A stretch of 64,000 nucleotides of DNA from Candidatus Gastranaerophilales bacterium (GCA_944324445.1 CALUWL010000001.1:1-64000), one strand, 5' to 3'; positions 33,699 through 44,324 are shown, counted from the first letter of the stretch. Program-made: numbers and translations. The notes: generated by a model from the sequence alone, not told the origin.

Positions 33699-36600
33699 TT
33701 GATTTGTCCGAAATGCAAAACAAAAGTACAAGACAATGAAACAATTTGTCCTACATGTAAATTAAGACTAATCTTTAAATGTCCAAAGTGTGGAGCCCCA
33801 ACACGCCTTGGTTCCGTTAGCTGCAAAAATTGTGGACATGTTTTTGTTAAATTTTGCCCAAAATGCAAATGTGCAAACTACTCTACAAGCGAAAAATGCA
33901 GAAAATGCGGCACATCACTTATAGAGCAACCTAAAACAGTAAAAAAAATTGAAATCAAAGAAGAAAATAAAAAAACAAGCAAAACCGTTGCAATAACTGA
34001 AAATCAACCCAAAAAAGATTTTGAACCATTGTTAATCTGCATAAATTTTCCAAATCTTAAAACAACATTTGAAAAATACAACAAAGAAGAATTTAAACAA
34101 AAAGTAACGGAAAATATTAAAACAACAGTCAAAATAACCTTTGGTGCTATTTGTAAATTTATAAAAGAAGATACTGTTGTTTTTAAATTTAATTACAATA
34201 AAAATATAAAATTCTTAGATAAAATCAATCAATTTGAAACAGAGTTTCAAAAATTTAACCAAATTCTTGAAAAAACTCTTGATACAGGATTATCATACAA
34301 ATTTGCAATATTAACTTTTAACGAAATAAAAAAAGATAAAGATATAAAACAACTGAAACTGGGCTCTGATAAGGATGTTATTGTTTCAAACACAGTATAT
34401 CCGAAGCTAAGCAGCGAGTTAACTCTTATAAAAATAGCTCCTGATTCATACAAACTGGTTTTTCTTGATCATAAACCAACTTTTGAACATAGTGAATATA
34501 AAAAATACGATAAAGCCCTCGAAATGATTTTAAACAATCTTTCGGATAACAACTCAAAAGTAAGAGCAATTTCAATAAATGCACCCAGAGGGGCGGGCAA
34601 AACGCACTTATTAAACGATTTATATTTCAAAATTAATAAAGCATCTTCTGTTAACACTGTTATATTTTATGCTCAATGCTCAGCACTGACTCAAGTTAGC
34701 CCTTACGGCTTAATGCAAAGCTTTTTTACAAGCCTTTTTGACTGTCCGACTGTCTTGAAGGATGAATTTAACATTAAAGCATTTGAAAGAAAAGTTTTAG
34801 ACAGGCTAAATCTTGAAAAGATAGATGAAGAAAACCTTGAAACACTTGCCAATTTAATCTATCCCATTAAAAAAGATTATTTTGAAAACATATTAATTAA
34901 CAAAGAAATCACATACAAATATTTAAAAGATATTTTTGACTACATCAAACAAAGAAAAAATGTCATTTTTATAATTGATGACTTTGATTTAATTGATGAA
35001 TCGTCATACGGATTTTTAAAACACCTTGTTGATGAAGATTACTTTGCAAGAGATGCTAAAATGATTTTGGGTTATAAAAACCAACATGCAATTGCAATGT
35101 ATTTTCAATCAAATAAATTAGACAACAATAACTGTCTCAATATTTCATTAAGAAGCTATAACGCATCAGAAAGCAAAAATTTTATTAAAAAAATCCTTGG
35201 TCAAGATTCCGATGTACCTAATGAAATTTTAGCGCAAATTGCATACAATGCTCAAGGCAACATCGCATACATTGAGCAAATTTTGCAATATTTATTCGAG
35301 CGAAAATATCTTTTTGTAAAAGATAAAAAAGTGAGCTTTATAAAAAACAATGAAAATGTTGAAATCCCTGAAACTCTTGAAAAATGTTTTTACGAAAGAC
35401 TTGATTTTCTTAAAAATCAAAACGAAAAAGAATATATTTTCCTATGTACAGCATCCCTATTAGGCGATAAATTAGACTACAGAATTCTTGCAGGTTTATA
35501 TGAATTAACCGAAAATGAATTTTTTGATATAGTTGAAAAATTAAACAAAAAAGGATATTTAAAAAGAAAAGTTGATGATATTTATGGCTTCAAAAATTCT
35601 CTAACTTGGTCATACTGCTACATAAGAGCAAAAGAAGAAGAATTAATTAAAAAAGATGCCAAAAAACTTTTAGAAGAATTAAACGGCAAAACCATATCAA
35701 CCCCTCTAATCTGCCCAATTTTAGCACAAATCATAGGAAACAAAGAATTAGCATACAGCTTATGGACAAAAAACCTTCAATTTGCAAACTACATAGGCGA
35801 TATAAATATATACACAATGGCTCAAAAACAAAGCCTGATTTTACTTGAAAGCGTTAAGCTTGATAATTTTGAATACACTAAAAACAATATCTGTGAAAGA
35901 TTAGGAAAATTAATCTACAAAAAAAGCCCGCAGGAAGCAAAAGACTACCTTTCAAACGCTATTGTTGCCGCTCAAAAAAATAATGACGAGAATAGGGTTA
36001 TTGATTTATCAGGATACTTGCTTACAAGTGCTATGCTAACACAAGATTACACCGGTGCTGTTGAAGTTTGCGATAATGTATTAAAATATTTTGATAAAAA
36101 CGATAAAACAGAAAAAAAATCCACTCGAGAGCTTCAAATAGCCTTAATTAAAACAAGAAAACTTGAAGCGCTTTTAAAACTCGGTTCATGGGAAGAAATT
36201 ACAAGCCTTGTAAATACCGAAATCAATCCGATTTTACAAAAACATCTTAATATTTTTTCTAAACACAAATGGATTAATCAAAGCGAAATTTTCTATTGCT
36301 GGATTGAATCCAACATAATTTTAGCTCAAAGCTACTCGCAGCAAGGCTCTCCTTTAGCTTTTGAACTCATATCAGAAATAAATAAAGTATTAGAAAAAGA
36401 AAAAGGTCAAAGAATAGATTATCTTAAAGTGCGTCTTGCATACGCTAACGCTATGGCAAATACTTCAAAAGGATATTTTGATGAATCTGACGCCATTTTA
36501 AAAGACATTGTTAAAGATTATTCATATACAATTGATACTCCCGAAATGGTTTGCGAATGGAATATAATAAGCTTAATAAATAAAATTTTAAGACTTGAAG

Positions 36601-37259
36601 TAGATAAAATTAAAGACGAACTTTTTGAGGCAACCGCTTTTGCAAACAATTGCTCGGATGAAGTATCAAAAAATATTTTAAAAACACTTTTAGCTTATGT
36701 TTTACTGGAAGAAAAATCATATTTAAAAGCAATTGAAATTTCGACAGAAGAAATGCAATATTTCTCATCCAAAAAAATTGCCTTCGGAGCGCTTCTTGCT
36801 TGGTATATAAGCGCTGCTGCAACAGCAAACAATAGAGCCGATACATATTGTATTGAAATTTGCGAAAAAGCTGTTAAAATATGTGAAAATGCTCAAAATA
36901 ACAACAGTTATTTCAAAATTTTATTCCAAGAACTCCTTGCAAAGGCTTATTTAAAATTAAACGATTATGAAAACGCTAAAATGTACTGCGAAATGGGACT
37001 TCAAAGCGCATATGACAACGAATTGCTTTATCTGCAAATAAGATTAAATAACCTAAAAACCCAAATAGCTAGAGAAAGACTTTCACAAGAACCCGATAAT
37101 AAAAAATATGACTATGCTCAAAATATTATAAAAATGTATAATAGAACAATCGAACAAGCAAAAAGACTGAACTTAAAAGTCTACATTAGAAAAATAGAAA
37201 AAGAATTAACATCATTTAGGGCTCACTGCCAACTAAACAGAATAATAGAGGACAAATAA
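33699..37259 (+). CDS. Zinc-ribbon / cyclase-like / P-loop / TPR signalling ATPase
   Basis: The start codon is TTG (33699), with GGAATAAAG upstream; no ATG precedes the zinc fingers. Residues 3-72 contain four CxxC pairs forming two or more zinc ribbons (CPKCKTK, CPTCKLR, CPKCGAP, CKNCGH, CPKCKCA, CRKCGT). Residues about 108-250 look like a degenerate class III cyclase domain without obvious metal-binding Asp. A STAND/AAA ATPase follows with Walker A APRGAGKTHLL (about 294-304) and Walker B VIFIIDDFDLIDE. From about residue 640 to the end come TPR-like helical repeats. Such multidomain proteins act as signal-responsive switches. The 1186-residue protein begins a long plus-strand run. Function is inferred only from domains. 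Confidence 0.75.
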   Translation: MICPKCKTKVQDNETICPTCKLRLIFKCPKCGAPTRLGSVSCKNCGHVFVKFCPKCKCANYSTSEKCRKCGTSLIEQPKTVKKIEIKEENKKTSKTVAITENQPKKDFEPLLICINFPNLKTTFEKYNKEEFKQKVTENIKTTVKITFGAICKFIKEDTVVFKFNYNKNIKFLDKINQFETEFQKFNQILEKTLDTGLSYKFAILTFNEIKKDKDIKQLKLGSDKDVIVSNTVYPKLSSELTLIKIAPDSYKLVFLDHKPTFEHSEYKKYDKALEMILNNLSDNNSKVRAISINAPRGAGKTHLLNDLYFKINKASSVNTVIFYAQCSALTQVSPYGLMQSFFTSLFDCPTVLKDEFNIKAFERKVLDRLNLEKIDEENLETLANLIYPIKKDYFENILINKEITYKYLKDIFDYIKQRKNVIFIIDDFDLIDESSYGFLKHLVDEDYFARDAKMILGYKNQHAIAMYFQSNKLDNNNCLNISLRSYNASESKNFIKKILGQDSDVPNEILAQIAYNAQGNIAYIEQILQYLFERKYLFVKDKKVSFIKNNENVEIPETLEKCFYERLDFLKNQNEKEYIFLCTASLLGDKLDYRILAGLYELTENEFFDIVEKLNKKGYLKRKVDDIYGFKNSLTWSYCYIRAKEEELIKKDAKKLLEELNGKTISTPLICPILAQIIGNKELAYSLWTKNLQFANYIGDINIYTMAQKQSLILLESVKLDNFEYTKNNICERLGKLIYKKSPQEAKDYLSNAIVAAQKNNDENRVIDLSGYLLTSAMLTQDYTGAVEVCDNVLKYFDKNDKTEKKSTRELQIALIKTRKLEALLKLGSWEEITSLVNTEINPILQKHLNIFSKHKWINQSEIFYCWIESNIILAQSYSQQGSPLAFELISEINKVLEKEKGQRIDYLKVRLAYANAMANTSKGYFDESDAILKDIVKDYSYTIDTPEMVCEWNIISLINKILRLEVDKIKDELFEATAFANNCSDEVSKNILKTLLAYVLLEEKSYLKAIEISTEEMQYFSSKKIAFGALLAWYISAAATANNRADTYCIEICEKAVKICENAQNNNSYFKILFQELLAKAYLKLNDYENAKMYCEMGLQSAYDNELLYLQIRLNNLKTQIARERLSQEPDNKKYDYAQNIIKMYNRTIEQAKRLNLKVYIRKIEKELTSFRAHCQLNRIIEDK

Positions 37260-37271
37260 TAGGAAAGAATT

Positions 37272-38102
37272 ATGGCAATAATTGAAACTCCGAAACATTT
37301 GTACAGCGATACACCGCCGACAATTTTAAGAAACAGAGAAGAAAAATTTAGAACAGCAAAAGATGTTCCTTTTTGGCTTTTTATTGCTGACTTTGTTTTT
37401 CCGAGAATGATTGAATCAAGGTTTCATTCTCTAATGTATAAAGGCATTGAAAATATTGAAAAAAGAGATAAAACAAAAGCAATGTTGTTTTACACCAACC
37501 ACAACAATTGGTGGGATGGAATACTGGGCTATAATGTTGCAAGAAGAATAATGAAAGGGCGTCTGCGCCTAATGATAGAGGAGATGAACAGATTCCCTTT
37601 ATTTCAATATATAGGCTGTTTTCCAATTAACAAAAAAACTGCACAAGATGCTATAAAAGCTCTTAAATATGCAGCAACAACTCTTAAAGATCCTGATATA
37701 AATTTTTGGCTGTTTCCGCAAGGAATTATAAGACCTCCGCACTATAGACCCGAAGTTTTTCAAACAGGACTTGCATATTTAACCGAAAATGCAGTTAAAA
37801 ACTTCGGCGGAATTAATCTTTGCCCTGTTGCTGTTAATTATACATTTTTAAGACAGGATAAACCCGAAATTGTCCTTGAATTTGGAGAAGTTACAACGTA
37901 TCATGATTTTAAATACAACAGAAAAGAATTCTGTCATAAATTAGAAAAAGAATTTGAAATTTTGTGTGATAATCAACAAGCACAAATTTCCAAAGGAAAT
38001 TTTGACGGTTACAGATACCTCTTTAAACAAAGATTAAGCTGGTGGCGAGATATCGAAAGAAGATTAAAAAACATCGGAATGAAAGATAAAATCGAACAAT
38101 AA
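37272..38102 (+). CDS. PlsC-like lysophospholipid acyltransferase
   Basis: A 276-residue protein with the acyltransferase motif HX4D as NHNNWWD, and a motif III form FPQGIIRPP in place of the usual FPEGTRS (Glu to Gln). PVAVNYTFL matches motif IV. It would transfer an acyl group to a glycerophospholipid or to another lipid at the inner membrane. The FPQG variant occurs in a distinct group of membrane-bound acyltransferases. There is no clear transmembrane segment, only hydrophobic patches near residues 33-45. GGAAAG precedes the ATG, and the stop overlaps the ROK kinase start (TAATG). Confidence 0.75.
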   Translation: MAIIETPKHLYSDTPPTILRNREEKFRTAKDVPFWLFIADFVFPRMIESRFHSLMYKGIENIEKRDKTKAMLFYTNHNNWWDGILGYNVARRIMKGRLRLMIEEMNRFPLFQYIGCFPINKKTAQDAIKALKYAATTLKDPDINFWLFPQGIIRPPHYRPEVFQTGLAYLTENAVKNFGGINLCPVAVNYTFLRQDKPEIVLEFGEVTTYHDFKYNRKEFCHKLEKEFEILCDNQQAQISKGNFDGYRYLFKQRLSWWRDIERRLKNIGMKDKIEQ

Positions 38103-39070
38103 TGAAAAAATATGATATAGGGATTGATTTAGGCGGAACAAAAGTACTTTGCGCACTAATCGACAAAAACGACAAAGAAAAAAAAGTTCTTTTTGAAATC
38201 AAGAAAAAAACAAAAAAAGAAAAAGGCAATAAAAAAGTAACAGCAAAATTACTTGAAGCTTTAGATGAATTATTCGAAATTTCAAACATAAAAAAAGAAG
38301 AAGTTGATTCTATAGGTCTTGCCGTTGCAGGTCAAATCGAAAGAACAAGCGGAACAGTTATAGATGCTTGCAATCTAAATTTAAAAAATCTTGAAATTAA
38401 AAAAATCCTTGAAGAGAAATATTTAATTAAAACAAATGTTTTTAATGATGTTGAAGCAGCAGCAATAGGAGAGCTTGTTCTGGGGGCGGGAAAAAACCAC
38501 AACAATATTTTGTGCGTTTTTATAGGAACAGGAATAGGTTCATCTCTTATAATAAATAAAAAAATATACCATGGTGCTTCCGGTTCAGCAGGTGAAATCG
38601 GGCACATAATTGTAGATTTAAACGGAAGAAGTTGTTCCTGCGGCGGAGTCGGCTGTCTTGAAGCTTATGCATCAAGAAGCGCTATAGAATCAAGAATACA
38701 AGGTGCCATTAAAAAAGGACGAAAATCAATCATAACAGAATTAACCCAGGCTCAACATATTTCAACAAAATATATAAAACAAGCACTTGATGCTCATGAT
38801 GAAGTTACAAGTCAATATGTAAACGAAGCAATTGAATACCTATCAGGCGGACTTGCAAGTGCAATGAATTTCTTCAACCCTGAACTTATAATCCTTGGCG
38901 GCGGATTAATTCAAGGGATAGATGAAATATACTTAAAAACGGTAAAGCTTGCAAAAGCAAAAGCGCTAAAAACCGCAAGCGAAAAAACAGAATTTAAAAA
39001 AGCACAACTCGGAGATTATTCAGGAGTAATCGGAGCAACTTTAACAGAAGAATATAATAATGTCTTTTGA
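38102..39070 (+). CDS. ROK-family sugar kinase (glucokinase-like)
   Basis: A 322-residue kinase. The N-terminal GIDLGGTKVLCALID is the ATP-phosphate motif. FNDVEAAAIGE has the catalytic Asp, GTGIGSSLII is the second phosphate loop, and CSCGGVGCLEAYASRSA is the ROK zinc-binding signature. The HIIVDLNG segment includes the zinc His region. It likely phosphorylates glucose or an N-acyl-hexosamine. The start overlaps the acyltransferase stop and its end overlaps mfd by 11 bases, so it is co-expressed. Confidence 0.88.
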   Translation: MKKYDIGIDLGGTKVLCALIDKNDKEKKVLFEIKKKTKKEKGNKKVTAKLLEALDELFEISNIKKEEVDSIGLAVAGQIERTSGTVIDACNLNLKNLEIKKILEEKYLIKTNVFNDVEAAAIGELVLGAGKNHNNILCVFIGTGIGSSLIINKKIYHGASGSAGEIGHIIVDLNGRSCSCGGVGCLEAYASRSAIESRIQGAIKKGRKSIITELTQAQHISTKYIKQALDAHDEVTSQYVNEAIEYLSGGLASAMNFFNPELIILGGGLIQGIDEIYLKTVKLAKAKALKTASEKTEFKKAQLGDYSGVIGATLTEEYNNVF

Positions 39071-42000
39071 AAATATTAGTTTTAACTGCCTAAATTCTTT
39101 TATTAAAATTCCCGACAAACAAAAATTAGTTGTGTCAGGTCTTTTGAAACCTTTTAATTTGTTTTTGATTAAATCAATAATTGAAAAACAAAAAAAAGTT
39201 ATATATATAACCCTTGATGAACAAAGCTCACTTAAAGCACAAAAAGATATAAAAAATCTGTTAAATATAGAAAGCGAGGTTTTTCCCTCGCAAGAAATCA
39301 GCTTTTACAGTGAACTTGAAAAAAACTACTATATATACGAAGAACAAATTAATATAATACAAAATCAACCTGATATTATTTTCATGCCGGCTAAATCACT
39401 CCTTGAAAAATTTAACAATCAGGATTTTTATAAAAGTAATATTCTTGAAATTAAAAAAAACGATACAATTGATTACTCTAATCTTGCAAAAACACTAATT
39501 TTAATGGGTTACAAAAGAACAGCCCAAGTAAGCGACATAGGAGAATTTGCGCTTCGAGGGGATATTCTTGATATTTATACGTTAGATAAAAATCCGATTA
39601 GGATAGAATTTTTTGCAGACAATGTTGAAGATATAAGATATTTTTATCCTAATAACCAAAAAAGCTTTGAACACACAGATAAAATCAAAATAACCCCTTT
39701 GTATAAATTTATTTTAAATGATGAAAACAAAGATTTTTTCAAAAAAGAAATTAAAAATATTGAAATTAAAGATAACGACTTTCTTGAAAACCTAAAAAAT
39801 GAATTAATTGAAAAAATTGATGAAATCGGATATTTTGAAGGAATAGAGTATTATCTTAACTACTTTATTCAAAACCCCAGTTCAACATTAGATTTTTTTA
39901 AAGATTACATCTTAATTTTTGATGAATCCTCGCAAATTTTATCAAAATTTCAAACCATAGATGAAACATACATTCAAAACTATAATGATTCAATTGCATC
40001 AAATTTAAAATTACCCTTAAAAAAACTCAATCACTTATCTTTTGAAGATTTTTCAAAAAAACTGAAAACCTTTAAAAGAATTGCAATAGATAATTTCTTA
40101 ACGGATGATTACGATAAAATAATTGATTTTACAACAGGTCTTGCTCCGATATTTTCCTCTGATATTCTCAATATTTCAAAATATATAAGAAAAAAATTGC
40201 AAGAAAACTATGAAATCAATATCTGCTCAAATTTTCCAAACAGATTAAAAGAAATTTTCGAAGAATTTGAAATTTTTTCAAATAACATAAAATATTTTCC
40301 TGATATATCCTTAGGCGGTGCTATAAGTGAAGATAATAAAATTTCAGACAGTAAAATTCTTTTTTTAACGGACAAAGAACTTTTCAATAAACATTCAAGA
40401 GATATTACAACAAAAAAATATTATTCAAATAAACAAACACAAGATTTTATAGATTCCATAAACGATCTTAAAATCGGCGAATATGTTGTACACAGTATCC
40501 ATGGGATAGGAATATATAACGGCATAACAAAACAAACCATAGACGATAATCAAAAAGATTACCTTGAAATACAATTTCAGGGAACAGATAAATTATTTAT
40601 GCCTGCAGAGCAAATAAACCTTTTATATCGATACAGAGGTTCGGGAGCTTCTAAACCAAAACTATCGAAAATGGGCGGAAGTGCTTGGGAAACAACCAAA
40701 ACAAAAGCTAAAAAGGAAGTTGAGCTTATTGCATACGATTTATTGGATTTATATGCAAAAAGAAAAATGTCAAAGGGTATTCAATTTGATATAGATACCG
40801 CTTGGCAGTATGAAATGGAAGATAATTTTGAATATACCGAAACCCCTGATCAGATGAAAGCCATAATAGATGTCAAAAAAGATATGGAAAGCGAACTGCC
40901 TATGGATAGGTTGATTTGTGCTGATGTCGGTTTCGGAAAAACTGAAATTGCACTAAGAGCAATGTTTAAAGCAGTTATGAGCGGTTATCAAACAGCGCTA
41001 ATTGCACCTACTACAATCCTTACAATGCAGCATTTTGAAACCCTGAAAGAAAGATTTGAACCTTTTGAAGTAAGAATGGCTCTATTAAACAGATTTTGCT
41101 CAAAAAAAGAACAAAAAAATACAATCGAAAAATTAAAAACAGGAGAAATTGATGTCATAATAGGGACTCACCGACTTTTATCAGATGATATTGAATTTAA
41201 AAACCTCGGATTATTGGTTGTAGATGAAGAACACAAATTCGGCGTACGACATAAAGAAAAATTAAAAAAATTAAAAGAAAATATTGATGTCTTATCTTTA
41301 AGCGCAACTCCTATTCCAAGAACTCTCAATATGGCACTATCGGGCCTAAAGGATTTATCTGTAATCAATACTCCCCCGAAAAACAGATTGCCCGTTAAAA
41401 CGTATGTCGGGGAATTTTCTACAACGTATGTTAAAAACGCAATAAACCAAGAAATTCAAAGAGAAGGGCAAGTCTTTTATTTATACAACAGAGTAGAAAC
41501 TATTGAAAGATTTAAAGAAAAATTAAAAGAAATTGTTCCAAACGCAAGAATAGCGGTTGCACACGGTCAAATGCAAGAAAAGCAGCTTGAGGAAATCATT
41601 TGCGACTTTATGGCTCGAAAATATGATATCCTGCTTTCAACAACCATTATTGAATCCGGACTTGACATACCAAATGCAAACACAATTATAATCCATGATG
41701 CCGACAACTTTGGACTTGCTCAATTATACCAGCTTAGAGGCAGAGTGGGACGTTCCGACAGGCAAGCATATTGTTTTTGCTTTTATAAAAAATCAAAAGA
41801 ATTAAATGAACAAGCAAGAAAAAGACTTGAATCAATTAAAGATTTTACAAATCTTGGAAGCGGCTATCAAATTGCGCTCAGAGATATCGAAATAAGGGGT
41901 GTCGGAAACATCTTGGGAACTCATCAGCACGGTCAGATGGTTAATGTTGGTTTTGATACTTATTGCAACCTTTTAGCTGAATGCATAGAAGATATTAAAT

Positions 42001-42536
42001 CAAAACAAAATAAAAATCCTTACGAAAAACCAAAAGAAAAAAGAGAGCCTGCAATTATTGATATTAACGCTCAGGCCTATATTCCTGATGATTGGGCACA
42101 GACTTACGAACAAAAAATCCTTGAATATAAAAGGATATCAGATGTAACTACAGTATCTGAGCTTGAAGAAATGGAACTAGGTTTTAAAGATAGATTCGCT
42201 AAAATCCCTGAATGTGTTAAAAATCTTATCAAACTGGTAAAATTAAGAATACTGGCAACAAACGCGGGTCTTTTATCCGTAAGACAAGCAGGAAATTCAA
42301 TAAGAATAAATATGCCTTATACTATGCAGGAGTGGATTATTTTAAAATCCAAAATTGAATATAAAATAACCAAATACTTTACATTCACTCAACCGCCTAA
42401 AAACCTTGCTAAAACAAAAGGAATACTCCTTATGAACAAAAATGAAGATGATTTTGATGAAATATTTAACAAACTGGCGGATTTGTTTTATTATATTTCT
42501 GAGGTAATTTTAAATTTTAAAGTTGAAAATAATTGA
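39060..42536 (+). CDS. mfd: Transcription-repair coupling factor
   Basis: A 1158-residue ATP-driven translocase that removes RNA polymerase stalled at DNA lesions and recruits UvrA. The N-terminal 350 residues are the UvrB-like damage-coupling part. Around residues 475-530 lies the RNA-polymerase-interacting CarD-like domain (VVHSIHGIGIYNGI). The helicase core has ADVGFGKTEIALRA, DEEHKFGV, SATPIPRTLNMALSG, IPNANTIIIHDADNFGLAQL (in part) and QLRGRVGRSDR. The C-terminal TRCF domain follows. Length is normal. Confidence 0.96.
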   Translation: MSFENISFNCLNSFIKIPDKQKLVVSGLLKPFNLFLIKSIIEKQKKVIYITLDEQSSLKAQKDIKNLLNIESEVFPSQEISFYSELEKNYYIYEEQINIIQNQPDIIFMPAKSLLEKFNNQDFYKSNILEIKKNDTIDYSNLAKTLILMGYKRTAQVSDIGEFALRGDILDIYTLDKNPIRIEFFADNVEDIRYFYPNNQKSFEHTDKIKITPLYKFILNDENKDFFKKEIKNIEIKDNDFLENLKNELIEKIDEIGYFEGIEYYLNYFIQNPSSTLDFFKDYILIFDESSQILSKFQTIDETYIQNYNDSIASNLKLPLKKLNHLSFEDFSKKLKTFKRIAIDNFLTDDYDKIIDFTTGLAPIFSSDILNISKYIRKKLQENYEINICSNFPNRLKEIFEEFEIFSNNIKYFPDISLGGAISEDNKISDSKILFLTDKELFNKHSRDITTKKYYSNKQTQDFIDSINDLKIGEYVVHSIHGIGIYNGITKQTIDDNQKDYLEIQFQGTDKLFMPAEQINLLYRYRGSGASKPKLSKMGGSAWETTKTKAKKEVELIAYDLLDLYAKRKMSKGIQFDIDTAWQYEMEDNFEYTETPDQMKAIIDVKKDMESELPMDRLICADVGFGKTEIALRAMFKAVMSGYQTALIAPTTILTMQHFETLKERFEPFEVRMALLNRFCSKKEQKNTIEKLKTGEIDVIIGTHRLLSDDIEFKNLGLLVVDEEHKFGVRHKEKLKKLKENIDVLSLSATPIPRTLNMALSGLKDLSVINTPPKNRLPVKTYVGEFSTTYVKNAINQEIQREGQVFYLYNRVETIERFKEKLKEIVPNARIAVAHGQMQEKQLEEIICDFMARKYDILLSTTIIESGLDIPNANTIIIHDADNFGLAQLYQLRGRVGRSDRQAYCFCFYKKSKELNEQARKRLESIKDFTNLGSGYQIALRDIEIRGVGNILGTHQHGQMVNVGFDTYCNLLAECIEDIKSKQNKNPYEKPKEKREPAIIDINAQAYIPDDWAQTYEQKILEYKRISDVTTVSELEEMELGFKDRFAKIPECVKNLIKLVKLRILATNAGLLSVRQAGNSIRINMPYTMQEWIILKSKIEYKITKYFTFTQPPKNLAKTKGILLMNKNEDDFDEIFNKLADLFYYISEVILNFKVENN

Positions 42537-42557
42537 TTTTTAAATAAGGAGAGAAAA

Positions 42558-43724
42558 ATGAAGTTTACAAAAATAGCACTGACAATTTTTTGTTCAATGG
42601 CTCTTTTTTGCGGATGCGCCAAAGATAGCGACATTGTTTTAAAAATAAACGATAAAAACATTTCAAGAGCAGAATTTTACGGTGATTTCAATAAGATTAA
42701 AAATGTTCAACTAAAAAACGCACCAAAAGAGCTTCAAAAAGATGACAGCTACACTGTAATTGCACTTAAAGAAAGATATTTGAACGATGTTATTGTAAGA
42801 ACTCTTTTGGAACAAGAATTTGAAAAAAGAAAAATTGAAGCTTCAGAAAAAGAAATAAAAGATAAAAAAGCCCAAATAATAGCTCAAATAGGTTCAGAAG
42901 AACAATTCAACAACATTTTAAAAGAAAACCAAATATCAGAACAAAGATTAAATTCAGATATGGCAAACGAAGTAAAAATAGCTAAATTAATTGATTCACT
43001 GGGAGCAAAAGAAGCAACAAATTCTGAAGTTGAAAAATATTATAAACAAAATAAACTTCAATTTACAATGCCTGAAAGAGTTAAAGTTTCACATATTTTA
43101 TTTGATACAAACCCTGAAAGCCTAAAAAGAAAAATAACTGACGCTGATAAAGAAGCAAAACTTTCAACATCTGATATAGATAAAAAAGTTAAAGAAGAAA
43201 TTGCAAGAAAAGAAAAACTTGCTCAAGAAGTAAGACAAAAGGCTCTTAATAATCCGAAAAACTTTGCTCAATTAGCAACTCAATACTCTGAAGACCCGGG
43301 AACAGCTCAAAAAGGCGGCGATTTAGGTTTCATTACCCGTAATCAAGTTGTAAAAGAATTTGGTGATGCGGCATTTAGCCAAAAAGTCGGCACAATAAGC
43401 CCGATTGTTAAATCTCAATTCGGAGAACATATAATCTATGTAACAGATAAAGCAGCAGCAGGAGTACAATCATTATCTGATGTTAAAAATGATTTAAAGG
43501 CATATTTAACCGAACAAAAGAAAATCCAAGCTCTGCAAAAACTTATTGAAAATCTAAAAGCAAACGCTAAAATTGAATATGTTGATTCAAATTTAAGCCC
43601 CGATAGCATTAAAAAACAACTTGAAGAAGCTCTACCAAAGCAATTGGATTTTCAAAAAAAACAAGGAGCACCAAAATCTAAATTAAAAATTTTAGATAAA
43701 AATCAAAAAGAAAATCAAAAATAA
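42558..43724 (+). CDS. PpiC/SurA-like lipoprotein foldase
   Basis: A 388-residue protein with a lipoprotein signal peptide ending LFCGC (lipid-anchored Cys near residue 21). A SurA-type helical N-terminal domain follows (residues 25-165), then a rotamase/parvulin domain (about 175-300: RVKVSHILF, YSEDPGTAQKGGDLGFI, GTISPIVKSQFGEHII). A charged helical tail ends the protein. It should help fold exported proteins in the periplasm, as PrsA or SurA do. GGAG precedes the ATG; a terminator follows immediately. Confidence 0.88.
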   Translation: MKFTKIALTIFCSMALFCGCAKDSDIVLKINDKNISRAEFYGDFNKIKNVQLKNAPKELQKDDSYTVIALKERYLNDVIVRTLLEQEFEKRKIEASEKEIKDKKAQIIAQIGSEEQFNNILKENQISEQRLNSDMANEVKIAKLIDSLGAKEATNSEVEKYYKQNKLQFTMPERVKVSHILFDTNPESLKRKITDADKEAKLSTSDIDKKVKEEIARKEKLAQEVRQKALNNPKNFAQLATQYSEDPGTAQKGGDLGFITRNQVVKEFGDAAFSQKVGTISPIVKSQFGEHIIYVTDKAAAGVQSLSDVKNDLKAYLTEQKKIQALQKLIENLKANAKIEYVDSNLSPDSIKKQLEEALPKQLDFQKKQGAPKSKLKILDKNQKENQK

Positions 43725-43726
43725 AA

Positions 43727-43750
43727 AATAACCGCCAAAAGGCGGTTATT
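43727..43750 (+). terminator. Hairpin after the PpiC-like gene
   Basis: AATAACCGCC and GGCGGTTATT form a perfect stem with an AAAA loop followed by TTT. It separates two genes on the same strand, so termination may be partial. Confidence 0.8.
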
Positions 43751-43768
43751 TTAAAGGAATATAAGAAA

Positions 43769-44239
43769 ATGAAAAAAATATTAAAAAGAGAAGAAATTTT
43801 AAAAACAATTGAAAAATTAAAAAATGAAAATAAAACCATAGTTTTTACAAACGGCTGTTTTGATATACTTCATGTCGGACATGTAAGATATTTAAAAGAA
43901 TCCGCTAAATATGGAGATATTTTAATTGTAGGTTTAAATTCAGATAGTTCAGTTAAAGAACTTAAAGGTGAAAGCCGTCCTATAAATAACGAAAACGATA
44001 GAGCTGAAATCCTGAGCGCTTTATATTTTGTAGACTACATTGTAATTTTTAACGAAAATACACCGGAAAACCTTTTAGATGAAATCAAACCGGATATTTA
44101 CACAAAAGGCGCAGATTACACAATCGAAACTCTCCCTGAAGCAAAAACGGTTCTAAAAAACGGCGGAAAAGTTGAATTTATAAACCTTGTAGAAGGAAAA
44201 TCCACCACTAACATCATTAAAAAAACTCAAAATTCATAA
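43769..44239 (+). CDS. rfaE2: D-glycero-beta-D-manno-heptose 1-phosphate adenylyltransferase (HldE C-terminal type)
   Basis: A 156-residue cytidylyltransferase-fold enzyme giving ADP-heptose for LPS core. The motif FTNGCFDILHVGHVRYL contains the HxGH nucleotide-binding site. VGLNSDSSVKELKG, RPINNENDRAEIL and EGKSTTNII close the active site. Only the adenylyltransferase half of HldE is present; no kinase domain is fused. It lies 80 bases before lpxD. Confidence 0.92.
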   Translation: MKKILKREEILKTIEKLKNENKTIVFTNGCFDILHVGHVRYLKESAKYGDILIVGLNSDSSVKELKGESRPINNENDRAEILSALYFVDYIVIFNENTPENLLDEIKPDIYTKGADYTIETLPEAKTVLKNGGKVEFINLVEGKSTTNIIKKTQNS

Positions 44240-44263
44240 AACTTCTAACTTTTGTTAAAAAAA

Positions 44264-44292
44264 TTGGCAAAAAAGATTTATTGTTATACAAT
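44264..44292 (+). promoter_or_regulatory. Candidate promoter of the lpxD operon
   Basis: TTGGCA (44264-44269), 17-base spacer, TACAAT (44287-44292), 33 bases before the ATG at 44325. Confidence 0.6.
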
Positions 44293-44324
44293 AGATATAC
44301 AAACTAGTACAAAAGGGAGTGAAA

